Made by a program: the position numbers and the translations under genes. The notes beneath the pieces were generated by a model, which saw only the letters and a program-made list of their open reading frames with translations, had not been told where the DNA came from and searched no databases. DNA of 9,310 nucleotides from Methanomassiliicoccaceae archaeon (GTDB lineage Archaea; Thermoplasmatota; Thermoplasmata; Methanomassiliicoccales; Methanomethylophilaceae). Positions 1 to 6,132 of this stretch are shown in pieces. How positions within the stretch are numbered: the first letter of the stretch is position 1; each line of letters starts with the position of its first letter. The stretch covers positions 1 through 9,310 of the forward strand of contig WQXR01000045.1 of NCBI GenBank assembly GCA_009784745.1, given 5' to 3'.

Positions 1-505
1 GTCGGACACAGAGTTCTTCCGAAAGACGGACCATCGCCACAGGCGACGGTTTCGCTTCCGATTCATCATGATCATCTCTGCATACCAACGCGTCTAATTT
101 GTCGATAACGCCAGCGACCGTTAATGCATTAGTAGCATATTCACGGCTTCCTCTCGTAAGGACGCCTATCTTGTATCCCTTATCTTTGAGATAACATATC
201 ATGCGTTCGCCGCCTTCGAATTGTCTCGCTGTTACGACATTTTCCAATTCAACAGCCTTCATCTTATCTTTTATTCTTTCCAAGAGAGCATATAATTCAT
301 CCGAACGGCCATTATTTCTGAGATAATTCATACCCTTATCCAGATTAAATTTAGAACTTTCCTTCAAACTGAGAATTTCATCAGGAACGCCTGCTGATAT
401 CATCTCATCGTGAACGACCTTGCATATCTTGGAATAATTGACATCCGTTCTGAGAAGAGTACCGTCCATGTCAAAGCCGATGGCAAGATATTTTCTTTTG
501 TTCAC
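1..505 (-). CDS. HAD-superfamily phosphatase, 5' part (runs off the left edge)
   Basis: I translated this by hand from the complement; about 168 codons are visible and the C-terminus lies outside the window. The N-terminus shows HAD motif I as FDMDGT at residues 11-16, where D12 would be the nucleophile and D14 the acid/base. A helical cap-like stretch follows. Then comes a hydrophobic strand ending LTRGS (motif II, Thr/Ser after a strand) and a downstream EAKPSP, whose Lys fits motif III. The order and spacing match phosphoglycolate phosphatase-like HAD hydrolases, but the substrate cannot be told. The start is GTG at 505: an in-frame TAA lies upstream and no ATG precedes motif I. There is no Shine-Dalgarno, but a TATA-like A/T block sits about 26 bases upstream, consistent with a leaderless transcript. 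Motif IV would be beyond the edge. Confidence 0.85.
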   Translation of the reverse strand, partial: MNKRKYLAIGFDMDGTLLRTDVNYSKICKVVHDEMISAGVPDEILSLKESSKFNLDKGMNYLRNNGRSDELYALLERIKDKMKAVELENVVTARQFEGGERMICYLKDKGYKIGVLTRGSREYATNALTVAGVIDKLDALVCRDDHDESEAKPSPVAMVRLSEELCVR

Positions 506-525
506 GGTATGAACACAGAGAACAA

Positions 526-536
526 GTAAATAAAAT
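526..536 (-). promoter_or_regulatory. TATA box of the HAD phosphatase gene
   Basis: On the minus strand this reads ATTTTATTTAC, centred about 26 bases before the GTG start at 505. That is the spacing expected of an archaeal TATA box on a leaderless mRNA. It lies just after the 3' end of the RNase P RNA gene, and its T-run could also help end that transcript. Confidence 0.5.
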
Positions 537-550
537 CGCGGTTAACAGAA

Positions 551-861
551 AGTTGCTAGGTGAGGGTAGTAGGCCCCCTTCTGTTTCAGGCGACATTCAA
601 CTCCGCATCCTACCCGCCGGATCCACGGGCGGTCATACCGGCTGTATGGACTTGCTCCGATGGGGAGTCACCGTTTCACCGTATCCCCGGGAACGTCATC
701 GTCTGACGAATCATCCTGTTTACCGGGTCCGTGCCGTTTCTGGGTCCTTGCCGCGGCTCTCGCCGCGCCGAATTTCTCGGCCCACCTTACCCGTTGGAGG
801 AGGGACCTTCCTCAGCTGAGCCAAAGGCTCTACCGTCGGTCGCCCTCCCTCTCCTAGCATT
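551..861 (-). ncRNA. rnpB: RNase P RNA (archaeal type)
   Basis: This is the catalytic RNA of RNase P, which removes 5' leaders from pre-tRNAs. The minus strand carries the family's conserved blocks in order. CR-I is GAGGAAGGTCC (803-813). The block GGTGAAACGGTGACTCCCC followed by GGAGCAAGTCCATACAG (642-680) matches the CR-IV area. CR-V is ACAGAAGGGGGCCTA (571-584 region). The ends are set by a closing P1 helix: TGCTAGG (853-859 on the complement) pairs with CCTAGCA (554-560), and GAGGG pairs with CCCTC after one A-A mismatch. CR-I and CR-V also pair as helix P4 with the bulged U. The length of about 306-311 nt fits archaeal type A RNA. Exact termini are uncertain by a few bases. Long open frames on the opposite strand here are not genes. 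Confidence 0.95.
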
Positions 862-877
862 ATGCGGAGCGTGTACT

Positions 878-889
878 GATATTTCATAC
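878..889 (-). promoter_or_regulatory. Putative TATA box for RNase P RNA
   Basis: The complement reads GTATGAAATATC, centred about 24 bases before the 5' end of P1 at about 860. No other A/T-rich block is at the right distance. It is a weak match to the archaeal TATA consensus, so the call rests mainly on position. Confidence 0.4.
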
Positions 890-923
890 TGTTGTATTCA
901 TTTCACGTTGCAGGCGTCAGAAT

Positions 924-937
924 GCATATTATACCAT
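924..937 (+). promoter_or_regulatory. Putative TATA box for tag
   Basis: GCATATTATACCAT lies about 60 bases before the tag ATG, placing transcription start near 955-960 with a leader of about 35 bases that contains the ribosome binding site. The element is nearly symmetric, so it could also act leftward. Confidence 0.4.
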
Positions 938-991
938 CTAGTCTATCTTATCGCCGCAAACAGGAAGCACAGTAAAGGAGCACAGGAGATC

Positions 992-1564
992 ATGAACAAC
1001 GAAGTAACACGCTGCCCTTGGCCGGGAAACGACGAGAAGATGATAGAATATCACGACAGGATATGGGGAACCCCGGAACACAATGATCAGAAACTCTTTG
1101 CAAAACTGTCTCTCGATCTGATGCAAGCCGGTCTGATGTGGAAGACGATATTATACAAACAGGAGAATTTTAAAAAGGCCTTTGATGATTTTCACATTGA
1201 GACAGTAGCATGTTACGGCGAAGAAAAGATAAATGATCTCATGAACGACAAAGGAATAGTACGTAATCAACTGAAGATACGTTCTATTGTGAATAACGCA
1301 AAATGTGTTCTCAATGTGCAAAAGGAATTCGAAAGTTTTGATAAATATTTATGGAGTTTCACTGACGGAAGAACTGTAGACGGTCACAGAGAGAACGTGT
1401 GTGATATTCCCAATTCCACTCCGTTAAGCGATACCATCAGCAAAGATATGAAGAAAAGAGGATTCAGATTTGTCGGAACGACGATAATTTATGCGTTCTT
1501 GCAGGCCGTAGGCATAGTGAACGATCATTTGGTCACTTGCTTCAGACACAAGATCACAGAATGA
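992..1564 (+). CDS. tag: DNA-3-methyladenine glycosylase I (Tag)
   Basis: A base-excision repair enzyme that removes 3-methyladenine from alkylated DNA. The product is 190 aa, the usual family size. It has the N-terminal RCPW and YHDRIWG blocks, QAGLMWKTIL, GIVRNQLKI, the KKRGFRFVG block and the C-terminal VNDHLVTC. The four zinc-snap ligands of the family are present as C8, H21, H179 and C183. The residue equivalent to the catalytic/base-contacting Glu38 of E. coli Tag is Asp42 (SLDLMQAG), a conservative but notable change; Trp25 and Trp50 are kept. The frame stays open upstream to 731, but that extension is antisense to the RNase P RNA. The ATG at 992 starts where family members start and has AGGAG at 984-988 (3-base gap) and GGAG at 977-980 (11-base gap). 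It appears monocistronic. Confidence 0.93.
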   Translation: MNNEVTRCPWPGNDEKMIEYHDRIWGTPEHNDQKLFAKLSLDLMQAGLMWKTILYKQENFKKAFDDFHIETVACYGEEKINDLMNDKGIVRNQLKIRSIVNNAKCVLNVQKEFESFDKYLWSFTDGRTVDGHRENVCDIPNSTPLSDTISKDMKKRGFRFVGTTIIYAFLQAVGIVNDHLVTCFRHKITE

Positions 1565-1579
1565 TGAATTAATTCATCA
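1562..1579. repeat. Perfect 18-bp palindrome at the tag stop codon
   Basis: TGATGAATTAATTCATCA is perfectly self-complementary and begins with the TGA stop of tag. It is A/T rich and has no loop, so it is more likely a protein-binding palindrome or part of transcript termination than a stable RNA hairpin. Confidence 0.6.
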
Positions 1580-1585
1580 GGATGT

Positions 1586-1624
1586 GAATTTCAAAATTTG
1601 AAATTCTTTTGATTTATTTTATTT
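1586..1624 (+). terminator. Inverted repeat plus T-rich tract after tag
   Basis: GAATTTCAAA and TTTGAAATTC form a 10-bp inverted repeat around a single A (1586-1606). T-rich sequence follows immediately (TTTTG, then TTTATTTTATTT). Archaeal transcription ends at oligo-T runs, so this fits the tag terminator. The second T-rich block could instead be a TATA element for the downstream gene, giving a start near 1645. Confidence 0.45.
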
Positions 1625-1643
1625 CTTGTAATTTATCATCCAG

Positions 1644-1706
1644 CTCCGGAGTATACTGCGTTGATTCGGTACGGAGAACCTCCGTAAGTTTTTTGAACAG
1701 CGTACC
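1644..1706 (+). promoter_or_regulatory. Leader hairpin with T-run; possible attenuator
   Basis: TACGGAG (1670-1676) pairs with CTCCGTA (1680-1686) over a 3-base loop. AGTTTTTTG follows, with T6 at 1689-1694, giving intrinsic-terminator form 57 bases before the AlbA_2 gene. Competing pairings exist: CTCCG at 1644-1648 can pair with the same CGGAG, and GGTACG (1668-1673) can pair with CGTACC (1701-1706). The pairings are visible in the sequence; the regulatory role is inference. Confidence 0.35.
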
Positions 1707-1750
1707 ATATTAAGGAGCAGTAAATAATAGTAGTAAAAAGGAGTAGTAAA

Positions 1751-3286
1751 ATGTCTCTGCCGATAAACATCAAAGAACTCATTGAGCGCCGTTCCGTTGA
1801 AACTTCAAGGATAGAGTACAAAGAAGGATGGAATCCAGAACGGGTGATCCATACAATATGCGCTTTTGCGAATGACATAGATAATGTCGGCGGAGGTTAC
1901 GTGATCATGGGAGTAGAAGATGATAACGGAATGCCGCGTCTTCCGCCGAAGGGATTGGATAAGAACGAGATAGATGCGATAAACAAAGATCTGCTGAACA
2001 AATGCAATACGATCGAACCGCGTTATGTTCCTATCGTTGAGCACACGCAGTACAACGGAAAGGAGATATTGATACTGTGGGCCTATGGAGGAAACGACAG
2101 GCCATATAAGTGTCCTACTGGTTTCCCGAAAGCAGGAGAAGGAAGAAGAACTGAAAAAGGGTATTTCATCCGTAAGATGGCCAATACGATACGAGCGAAC
2201 GACTACGAGGTAAGAGAATTATTCTCGATATCTACGTTAACGCCGTTCGACGACAGGATCAATCAGAATGCCGAATTGAAAGAACTGCGTCATCCTTTCA
2301 TTTGCAGTTATTTATCAGAGATCGGAAGCGATCTGTATGAGCTGTCATTGAATATGAGTTTGAAAGATCTCGCAAAGAACATGCACCTGGCCGAAGGTCC
2401 GGAAGAATATGTGCGGCCTTTGAACGTAGGATTGATGTTCTTCAACGAAAGGCCGGATAATTACTTCAGGTACGCGAGGATAGAAATTGTTGACAAGCCG
2501 GATCCGACCGGGGAAGGAATGACAGAAAAGATATTCACCGGACCGCTTAACCGACAGTTAAGGGACGCTCTTGACTATATAAGGAACTATATGATAAAAG
2601 AAAAGGTATTCAAATATCCGGATCGTGCAGAAGCCGGCAGATTCTTTAATTATCCTTACGAAGCGATAGAAGAGGTACTGGTGAATGCGGTCTATCACAA
2701 AAGTTACCAGATATCAGAGCCCATAACAGTTGTTTTCACACCGGAAAAAATGGAGGTGGTCAGTTGTCCGGGGCCGGACAGAAGTATATCGGCCAAGGAT
2801 CTAAAGAATTGTAAACTGGTTGCAAATTACACAAGGAACAGACGCATCGGCGATATGCTGAAAGAATTGAAAATGACAGAATGCCGTAACACAGGGATAC
2901 CGAATATGTTGAGAGCGATGGAAAAGAACGGTTCCGGAATGCCCGTATTCAAAACAGACGAGGACAGAAGGTACATGTCAGTTTCGATACCGATCCACCC
3001 CGCATTCGTGAGAAAGGAAAAAGGATACATGAACATAGATACGACATACTACAAGATACTCAGGAGGCCCACCAAATATCGTGACAGGTCCGAACTGAGA
3101 GATGAGATAATATATACCTTGGAGAAAGAGGATCTGGCACTCAGCAAGCTTGCGAAAAAGCTTGGCTATGCAAAAATAACAGGCAACGTAAGAAATGCGG
3201 TATCGGAACTGATGGAAGAGGGAAGGATAGTTCACACCATACCTGATAACCCTACGAACAAGAAACAGCAGTTAAGATTGATCTGA
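1751..3286 (+). CDS. AlbA_2 (Schlafen-type) / HATPase_c_4 / winged-helix protein
   Basis: A 511-residue protein of the widespread family annotated as ATP-binding or RecG-like putative transcriptional regulators. The AlbA_2 domain spans about residues 15-150, with the IEYKEGWNPE block (E22, K24) and the glycine strand GGGYVIMGV (47-55). A middle region includes RPLNVGLMFFN (222-232) and EKIFTGPLNRQLRDAL. The HATPase_c_4-like ATP-binding part (about 295-415) has EEVLVNAVYHKSY (N312, H316), RNRRIG, the TGIP loop at 381-384 and VFKTDEDRRY. The last 60 residues look like a winged helix (LSKLAKKLGY, then VRNAVSELMEEGRI). The start is an ATG with GGAG at 1740-1743, 7 bases upstream. The leader has near-duplicate GGAGCAGTAAA and GGAGTAGTAAA. 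It converges on tRNA-Leu, with 11 bases between. Target and ligand are unknown; some relatives lie near defence genes but no partner is seen here. Confidence 0.85.
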   Translation: MSLPINIKELIERRSVETSRIEYKEGWNPERVIHTICAFANDIDNVGGGYVIMGVEDDNGMPRLPPKGLDKNEIDAINKDLLNKCNTIEPRYVPIVEHTQYNGKEILILWAYGGNDRPYKCPTGFPKAGEGRRTEKGYFIRKMANTIRANDYEVRELFSISTLTPFDDRINQNAELKELRHPFICSYLSEIGSDLYELSLNMSLKDLAKNMHLAEGPEEYVRPLNVGLMFFNERPDNYFRYARIEIVDKPDPTGEGMTEKIFTGPLNRQLRDALDYIRNYMIKEKVFKYPDRAEAGRFFNYPYEAIEEVLVNAVYHKSYQISEPITVVFTPEKMEVVSCPGPDRSISAKDLKNCKLVANYTRNRRIGDMLKELKMTECRNTGIPNMLRAMEKNGSGMPVFKTDEDRRYMSVSIPIHPAFVRKEKGYMNIDTTYYKILRRPTKYRDRSELRDEIIYTLEKEDLALSKLAKKLGYAKITGNVRNAVSELMEEGRIVHTIPDNPTNKKQQLRLI

Positions 3287-3297
3287 TAAAAGATACA

Positions 3298-3384
3298 TGG
3301 TGCGGGGGAAGGGATTTGAACCCTCGAACCACTAAGGACAAGGCCCTCAACCTTGCGCCGTTGGCCAGGCTTGACTACCCCCGC
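3298..3384 (-). tRNA. tRNA-Leu (anticodon GAG), CCA encoded
   Basis: I folded the complement by hand. The acceptor GCGGGGG pairs with CCCCCGC. The D stem is GTC/GGC. The anticodon stem is CAAGG/CCTTG with loop TTGAGGG, giving anticodon GAG (reads CUC and CUU). A 13-base variable arm marks class II, and the T arm is GAGGG-TTCAAAT-CCCTT with one G-U pair. The discriminator is A73 at 3301, as expected for Leu, and CCA is encoded at 3298-3300. No intron is present. The tRNA body is 84 nt, or 87 with CCA. Confidence 0.97.
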
Positions 3385-3410
3385 ATGGTGTGGTCTGTCA
3401 TGAACATTGG

Positions 3411-3424
3411 ATAAATAAGCCTTT
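3411..3424 (-). promoter_or_regulatory. Promoter of tRNA-Leu (BRE plus TATA)
   Basis: The complement reads GAAAGGCTTATTTAT: a purine-rich BRE-like GAAAGG directly upstream of a TTATTTAT box. It is centred about 30 bases before the tRNA 5' end at 3384, implying a short 5' leader removed by RNase P. Confidence 0.6.
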
Positions 3425-3447
3425 CCGTTATGAAAAGTCGTTAACGT

Positions 3448-4443
3448 TCATATGCTGTCCGTACAGAATGATATTATCTTCTCCGTGAACTCGTAAAGAC
3501 CCATGTTCCCGCCGAGGTCCGCTGTACGGTATCCTTGGTCATATGCTTTCTTTACAGCCTCTTTTATGATCCTTCCGCCGCGTACGCCCATGTAATCCAT
3601 CATCGCGCCGCCCGCGAGTATCATCGCCGTCGGATTCGCTTCGTTCAGTCCCGCGATCTCGTTCATAGGTCCGTGATCAGGTCGAAACACAGCTTTCTTC
3701 GCTCCGACGCTTGCAACGGCCATTGTTGTTTTTCGACCGGCGATCGTGGACATGACACTATCGATAAGTTCTGCTCTCAGACCCGTAGTTATAATGAACT
3801 CGTATGACGTCGGCGCTGCCATTAACGTCCTGATAACTTCCGTATAGGACAATTCCTGCGTCTGCATGACCGCACCGGTCATAACTTCACGGAACTCCGA
3901 CAGCAGTATCTTTTTCGTTGATCTCATATTGTTGCCGTCATGCGCCAGCGTAACGAGGTTTATCCTGTTTATCTCGGCGACCATCCTTCCCGTTCTGCAC
4001 AGTCTTTTGCATCCTGAGAATGTGGTATACCTTTCAGCGGAAACGCCGTCCAGCGTTTCCGTTTCAATGACAGGCTCGGTGGCATCCGCATTCTCCGTGA
4101 CAAGGAACGCGTTTATCTCGCCTGTTCCCATGTCACCGGAGAGTTTGTAAAAATTCCTCACACTGGAATGAAGTTCAAAACGTTTCGCTATCGCTTTCAG
4201 CGGTGATCGGTATCCTTTGTCATTGGACACCTGATCTGCCGTACCGAAAAGAACGGCGTTCGATTCATCAACTATATCTATAGTACTGCGCGGAAGATAA
4301 TCGCCTTGTTCTTTGTAACATTTCGATCCGACATCAGCATATTCGAATTCAATTTCATCAGTTACCGATTGAATCACGTTCACAGCAGCCGCAATGATCT
4401 CCGGACCTATTCCGTCACCCGGGAGCAGAGCGACCTTCTTCAT
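3448..4443 (-). CDS. Diverged isocitrate/isopropylmalate dehydrogenase-family protein, probably catalytically altered
   Basis: A 331-residue member of the NAD(P)-dependent beta-decarboxylating dehydrogenase family (LeuB, Icd, AksF). The N-terminus has LPGDGIGPEI (7-16). YRSPLKAIAKRFELHSSVR (78-96) aligns with the family's substrate-arginine helix, and ERY (137-139) matches the Tyr block. The C-terminal part keeps HG (257-258), IAGLNEANP (263-271) and DLGGN. Aligned without gaps to the consensus, key residues differ: first substrate Arg to A86, third Arg (REN) to T116, catalytic Lys (HKAN) to D169 (HDGN), and metal Asps to Y200, E225 and S229. Only R96 and Y139 remain. It may be a pseudoenzyme, a regulatory partner or a different activity; annotating it as LeuB or AksF would be unsafe. 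The ATG at 4443 follows the dys stop after one base. Longer forms starting at 4500 begin inside dys. Confidence 0.8.
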   Translation of the reverse strand: MKKVALLPGDGIGPEIIAAAVNVIQSVTDEIEFEYADVGSKCYKEQGDYLPRSTIDIVDESNAVLFGTADQVSNDKGYRSPLKAIAKRFELHSSVRNFYKLSGDMGTGEINAFLVTENADATEPVIETETLDGVSAERYTTFSGCKRLCRTGRMVAEINRINLVTLAHDGNNMRSTKKILLSEFREVMTGAVMQTQELSYTEVIRTLMAAPTSYEFIITTGLRAELIDSVMSTIAGRKTTMAVASVGAKKAVFRPDHGPMNEIAGLNEANPTAMILAGGAMMDYMGVRGGRIIKEAVKKAYDQGYRTADLGGNMGLYEFTEKIISFCTDSI

Positions 4444-4444
4444 G

Positions 4445-5380
4445 TCATCCCAGCCTTTCGACGAGACCTGCGACGATGATCGGCAAAGATATCGTTGCAT
4501 CTCCTTCTACGGTGACGTTATCTGCTGTTTCCTTGACCTTGCCCCATGATACTGCTTCGCGCACCTGTGCGCCCGACAACGAACCGTCAAATTCCTGCGC
4601 CGTTGTAAGATATATCGCATGATCTAATCCTCCGCGGAACTGGTTCCACCATATCACGTGATGTTTTGATATTCCGCCGCCGATGATCATCGCGCCTGTG
4701 TACTTTGCGTTATTGGTAATTTCGCTTAAAGTTTGCTCATCCTTGAAAAGGTCTATCCTCAGATCGCGATGATTCTGATAATACATCCATAATTGGCAGC
4801 CGAAAGAACCGTCCGTCGGTCCGGGGACGAATATCGGTATCTTATTTTTATGGCACCAGTACAGAAGGCTCTCCTTATCGTCAAGCCTTGAACCTACGGC
4901 ATCGATTATCTCATGCGTTGATAATGATCTTGTGTTCTCAAATATCTCCTCGAACATCGGTGCCAGACGTTCTTCTAGAACTTCGCCGTAACATTCATCC
5001 GGAACGAGAACATTGCCTAAACGGCTGACGCCTTCATGTCTCAGATTGGCGTCATCCATCATGAAATCGCCGTGGTAATATGCTTTCCACGTTCTCGAGA
5101 GGTCATGATCAAGCGTTCCGCATGTCGTTATGATGAGATCGACCATTTTTTGTTTTACCATCTCTACGATCACACCGCGCGTTCCCGTGGCCATGATGCA
5201 CGCCGGAAATGATAAGAATTTGACGCATCCCTTTTGTTTTATCATTCGTTCCGCAAGATCCGTAGCGTCGGCAAGTTTCTGTGCCGTAAAGCCGCCGGCC
5301 TTGCTCATGCTCTTCAGTAATGCATCAACGGTCATCCCTTTCTTCACTTTGATGTCCTTTACAGGTATGAGGTCTATCAT
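4445..5380 (-). CDS. dys: Deoxyhypusine synthase
   Basis: It transfers the aminobutyl group of spermidine, using NAD+, onto one lysine of translation factor aIF5A; cytosolic. The product is 311 aa, normal for archaeal enzymes. Archaeal-type blocks are present: VDLIITTCGTLDHDLSRTW (80-98), YYHGDF, RLGNVLVPDECYG (120-132), FVPGPTDGSFG (184-194) and IIGGGISKHH (232-241) with the catalytic lysine K239. TTAQEFDGSLSGA (259-271) and EAVSWGK (275-281) follow. The start is the ATG at 5380, preceded by AGGTGG with a 7-base gap; the frame is open to 5431 but that extension has no homology and no ribosome site. It is first gene of a two-gene leftward operon with the dehydrogenase-like gene. The active site looks intact, so this is a functional enzyme rather than a paralogue. 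Confidence 0.95.
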   Translation of the reverse strand: MIDLIPVKDIKVKKGMTVDALLKSMSKAGGFTAQKLADATDLAERMIKQKGCVKFLSFPACIMATGTRGVIVEMVKQKMVDLIITTCGTLDHDLSRTWKAYYHGDFMMDDANLRHEGVSRLGNVLVPDECYGEVLEERLAPMFEEIFENTRSLSTHEIIDAVGSRLDDKESLLYWCHKNKIPIFVPGPTDGSFGCQLWMYYQNHRDLRIDLFKDEQTLSEITNNAKYTGAMIIGGGISKHHVIWWNQFRGGLDHAIYLTTAQEFDGSLSGAQVREAVSWGKVKETADNVTVEGDATISLPIIVAGLVERLG

Positions 5381-5395
5381 AATGCTTCCACCTGT

Positions 5396-5490
5396 CACCG
5401 TCGCACATATGCGAACAGTGACCTTCAACAAGCATACATCCTTTCCGTTGTATTTTATTCTGTTCGTTCGTACGTACGTATGCGACGGTG
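5396..5490. repeat. 10-bp inverted repeat spanning the divergent dys / MetV-like promoter region
   Basis: CACCGTCGCA (5396-5405) and TGCGACGGTG (5481-5490) are exact inverted copies 75 bases apart, placed on both sides of the putative dys TATA box. Next to the right copy is a short tetranucleotide run (GTTCGTTC, GTACGTAC; 5462-5478). This could be paired operator sites or, less likely, a long-range RNA stem. Confidence 0.4.
5451..5460 (-). promoter_or_regulatory. Putative TATA box of the dys operon
   Basis: The complement reads GAATAAAATA, about 75 bases before the dys ATG. Transcription would begin near 5430, leaving a leader of about 50 bases with the AGGTGG ribosome site. Confidence 0.4.
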
Positions 5491-5522
5491 CATAAGTTAC
5501 AGATATGTGTTCCGTGTGTCAA

Positions 5523-5532
5523 TTATCTATAT
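5523..5532 (+). promoter_or_regulatory. TATA box of the MetV-like gene
   Basis: TTATCTATAT is centred about 26 bases before the ATG at 5554. No Shine-Dalgarno is seen near that ATG, so a leaderless transcript is likely. Confidence 0.5.
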
Positions 5533-5553
5533 CCGTAATGATATGCGGGTCAT

Positions 5554-6015
5554 ATGATGATGATCGCACGCGACGCGGATTACAATGATGTCCTGAATGC
5601 CGTGAAAGGCTGTAATGTTGTTGTCTTTACGTGCAACACATGCGCAAGACTATGCAACAACATAGGCGGCAGCGAAGCCGCCGCAAGACTTTCCTACAAA
5701 CTGAAAGAGGACGGTGTAACGGTATCCTCGCCGATATCCGTATCCGCTGCGTGTTTGATGTCTAAAGTGAGACCGAAGATAAGGGACATACCCGACGATA
5801 CTGAAAAAATAATCGCACTCACTTGCGATACCGGTGCGATCTGTATTGAAATTGCGTCGCAAAAGAATGTACTGGCACCTTTGGTGACATTGGGTTCCGG
5901 TTTCGTTGATGAGGATGGTTCGCTGATAATAACGTCATCACCGGATATGCGCATGCCCGTAACGTTGGAGAATGCGGCAAAGGAAAAAGGAATGATGACC
6001 GACCCTTTTGTATAA
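5554..6015 (+). CDS. MetV-like (MTHFR C-terminal domain family) cysteine-cluster protein
   Basis: A 153-residue soluble protein resembling MetV, the small partner of methylenetetrahydrofolate reductase MetF, also found as the MTHFR_C domain. FTCNTCARLCNNIGGSE (25-41) supplies C27, C30 and C34. C67 lies in AACLMSKVRPKIR, matching the family's Cys followed by a KVRR-like stretch. C91 is in ALTCDTGA, after a strand, like the family's ACGAG. These five cysteines are the positions that bind a metal or Fe-S cluster in the family. No MetF neighbour is seen. Three consecutive ATGs (5554, 5557, 5560) leave the exact start open; TATA spacing favours the first. It is divergent from dys. The resemblance is by recalled motif pattern, so family is likely but function is not established. 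Confidence 0.65.
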   Translation: MMMIARDADYNDVLNAVKGCNVVVFTCNTCARLCNNIGGSEAAARLSYKLKEDGVTVSSPISVSAACLMSKVRPKIRDIPDDTEKIIALTCDTGAICIEIASQKNVLAPLVTLGSGFVDEDGSLIITSSPDMRMPVTLENAAKEKGMMTDPFV

Positions 6016-6034
6016 GGTCAAATTGTTAACGTCC

Positions 6035-6050
6035 TTTTTGTAACATTTTT
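6035..6050 (+). terminator. Double oligo-T terminator
   Basis: Two T5 runs (6035-6039 and 6046-6050) lie 20-35 bases after the stop of the MetV-like gene and before the next TATA box. This is the oligo-T form usual for archaeal termination. Confidence 0.5.
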
Positions 6051-6083
6051 ATGGTGTGTACGCGCAACGTGCGCTTAAACCAT

Positions 6084-6092
6084 TATATATAA
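6084..6092 (+). promoter_or_regulatory. TATA box of hppA
   Basis: TATATATAA is the strongest TATA match in the window. It puts transcription start near 6112, downstream of the TTG codon at 6103, so the ATG at 6133 is the start. A GCGC-AACGT-GCGC inverted repeat (6062-6074) lies just upstream and might bind a regulator. Confidence 0.65.
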
Positions 6093-6132
6093 GGACGCAA
6101 TATTGACGGTTCAACGTAGGGGTTATGTTAAA

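Noticed and set aside
553..857. Two open frames of 88 and 65 codons on the plus strand
   Set aside because: Both lie opposite the RNase P RNA; the open frames are a by-product of a structured G/C-rich RNA gene.
731..991. N-terminal extension of Tag by 87 codons
   Set aside because: It is antisense to the RNase P RNA up to about 861 and lacks Tag homology; the family start and ribosome site are at 992.
3286..3400. Integration (att) site at the tRNA-Leu 3' end
   Set aside because: I saw no second copy of the tRNA 3' segment and no integrase in the window.
6103..6132. TTG start adding 10 residues to the pyrophosphatase
   Set aside because: The TATA box at 6084-6092 places transcription start downstream of this TTG, and the ATG at 6133 has its own ribosome site.
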